DNA from: an uncultured Pelagibacteraceae bacterium
GTDB taxonomy: Bacteria > Pseudomonadota > Alphaproteobacteria > Pelagibacterales > Pelagibacteraceae
Direction: 5' to 3'
Length of the DNA stretch: 64,000 nt
NCBI GenBank assembly: GCA_902581445.1
Contig: CACHOG010000001.1
Span: forward strand, 310,001 to 374,000
Shown here: piece by piece, positions 63,125 to 64,000 of the stretch
Layout of the letters: every line of letters begins with the position of its first letter
Position numbering within the stretch: the first letter of the stretch is position 1
Made by a program: the position numbers and the translations under genes
Notes under the pieces: generated by a model
What the model was told of the DNA's origin: nothing
The model's input: the letters and a program-made list of their open reading frames with translations, nothing else
The model's database searches: none

Positions 63125-64000
63125 ATGTTTAGTATTTCAAAACTTGAAAAAAATGGAACTTACCTAAGAATTCTTTGGAGCGATGGAGAAGAAAGTAAAT
63201 TTAATTATTTATGGTTAAGAGATAATTGTCCAACGGCTCACGACAAAGATTCTAGGCATAGAATGTTTGATATATTAAACGTTTCTAAAAAACTAAATCC
63301 AACAGAATATAAAGTAAATGATGAGGGTAAACTAGAAATAGTTTGGAGCGAGGGAAATCATACAAGTTTTTACGACATTAATTGGTTAAGAAAAAACTGT
63401 TACACAATCAAAAATAAACAAAAATACATTTCTCCATACCAACTTTGGGATAAATCGATTGAAAAAAATATTAAGTCTATAAGAATTGATTGCGATGAAA
63501 TAATGTCTTCAGAGGAAGGTTTAATAAAGTGGTTAAAACTTCTTCACTATAAAGGAATAGCTTTAGTAAATAACGCACCAACAAAAGAAAAGTCAGCTTT
63601 TGAAGTTTTAAATAGAATTAGTCACACAAGAGAAACTTTTTTTAAAACACCTTTTGAAGTTATAAATATACCTAAACCAAATAACTCAGCCTATACAGCC
63701 CACGCATTGAAAAATCATATGGATTTACCTTGGTTTGAAAATCCACCAGGCTACCAGTTTTTACATTGTCTTATAAATTCTGCTAATGGAGGAGATTCTT
63801 CAGCAGTTGATGGTTTTGCTGTTGCAGATTACTTAAAAAATAATGAAAAGGATATTTTTGATACTTTGGTAAATGTACCGTTAAAATTTAGAGATAAAGA
63901 TTATACCCAGCAAGCTCACAGAAGTTTTTATGCACCCGCAATAAGTTTAACTAAAGATGGTGATTATAATGATATTAGATTTAGTGTTGCAACCATGGAT
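63125..64000 (+). CDS. Gamma-butyrobetaine hydroxylase-like 2OG oxygenase (5' part)
   Basis: The frame is open to the right edge, giving 292 residues of a TauD/TfdA-family oxygenase. The N-terminal domain has WLRDNC (30-35) and the SRHRMFDI segment seen in gamma-butyrobetaine hydroxylases. The catalytic domain shows the iron His198 and Asp200 in HMDLPWFENPPG, close to His202/Asp204 of human BBOX1. The second His lies beyond the window. The zinc-binding Cys cluster after WLRDNC is not present. The enzyme would hydroxylate gamma-butyrobetaine to L-carnitine, matching the carnitine genes here. Trimethyllysine hydroxylase is the near alternative. Confidence 0.8.
   Translation, partial: MFSISKLEKNGTYLRILWSDGEESKFNYLWLRDNCPTAHDKDSRHRMFDILNVSKKLNPTEYKVNDEGKLEIVWSEGNHTSFYDINWLRKNCYTIKNKQKYISPYQLWDKSIEKNIKSIRIDCDEIMSSEEGLIKWLKLLHYKGIALVNNAPTKEKSAFEVLNRISHTRETFFKTPFEVINIPKPNNSAYTAHALKNHMDLPWFENPPGYQFLHCLINSANGGDSSAVDGFAVADYLKNNEKDIFDTLVNVPLKFRDKDYTQQAHRSFYAPAISLTKDGDYNDIRFSVATMD

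Overview
The window is AT-rich, densely packed alpha-proteobacterial DNA that looks like a SAR11 (Candidatus Pelagibacter type) marine heterotroph. The signs are very short or overlapping gene junctions, strong A/T codon bias, several betaine-type ABC transporters, a dimethylglycine/sarcosine oxidation set, and a SAM-V-like riboswitch in front of betaine-homocysteine methyltransferase. I see no rRNA, tRNA, CRISPR array, insertion sequence or prophage.

Layout. 1-8893 (+): end of a betaine-type ABC ATPase, a double permease, glycerol kinase, a GpsA-like dehydrogenase, an iron alcohol dehydrogenase, a class I amidotransferase, and glutathione synthesis (gshA, gshB). 8885-10573 (-): formate-THF ligase. 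10668-16231 (+): sarcosine oxidase soxBDAG plus an acetyltransferase. 16233-18823 (-): a metallo-hydrolase, purK, purE. 18871-22256 (+): an M19-like dipeptidase, two poorly understood proteins and a previously overlooked 51-residue zinc-ribbon protein. 22253-26935 (-): a YIP1-like membrane protein, then a GcvT-like and a MetF-like protein with a betaine-type permease and binding protein. 27209-34111 (+): bhmT, dimethylglycine dehydrogenase, a methyltransferase, a Rieske oxygenase, a DddP-like protein and a small kinase. 34134-38604 (+): two tandem paralogous surface proteins. 38645-43200 (+): a nucleotidyltransferase, a 2OG oxygenase, carnitine dehydrogenase, enoyl-CoA hydratase-like, CoA-binding, MsrA and flavodoxin-like genes. 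43206-49763 (-): a 2OG oxygenase, DMT exporter, betainyl-CoA thioesterase-like, SDR, and a betaine/carnitine-type binding protein and permease whose ATPase is divergent at 49842. 50890-55382: DMT transporters, a second iron alcohol dehydrogenase, an amidase. 55379-60494 (-): serine hydrolase, MsrA, homocysteine methyltransferase-like, VOC protein, aldehyde dehydrogenase, class II aldolase. 60528-64000: a dehydrocarnitine-cleavage enzyme (BKACE), pseudoazurin, another ATPase, and the start of a gamma-butyrobetaine hydroxylase-like gene.

Together the window encodes most of a methylated-amine route: gamma-butyrobetaine -> carnitine -> 3-dehydrocarnitine -> betainyl-CoA -> glycine betaine -> dimethylglycine -> sarcosine -> glycine. 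One-carbon units pass to tetrahydrofolate and are handled by Fhs. A DddP-like protein suggests DMSP cleavage. The most interesting unexplained parts are the GcvT/MetF/transporter cluster (possibly a demethylation system for an unknown imported compound) and the dipeptidase / 553-residue / 202-residue / zinc-ribbon module. All functions are inferred from reading the sequence; no searches were run.
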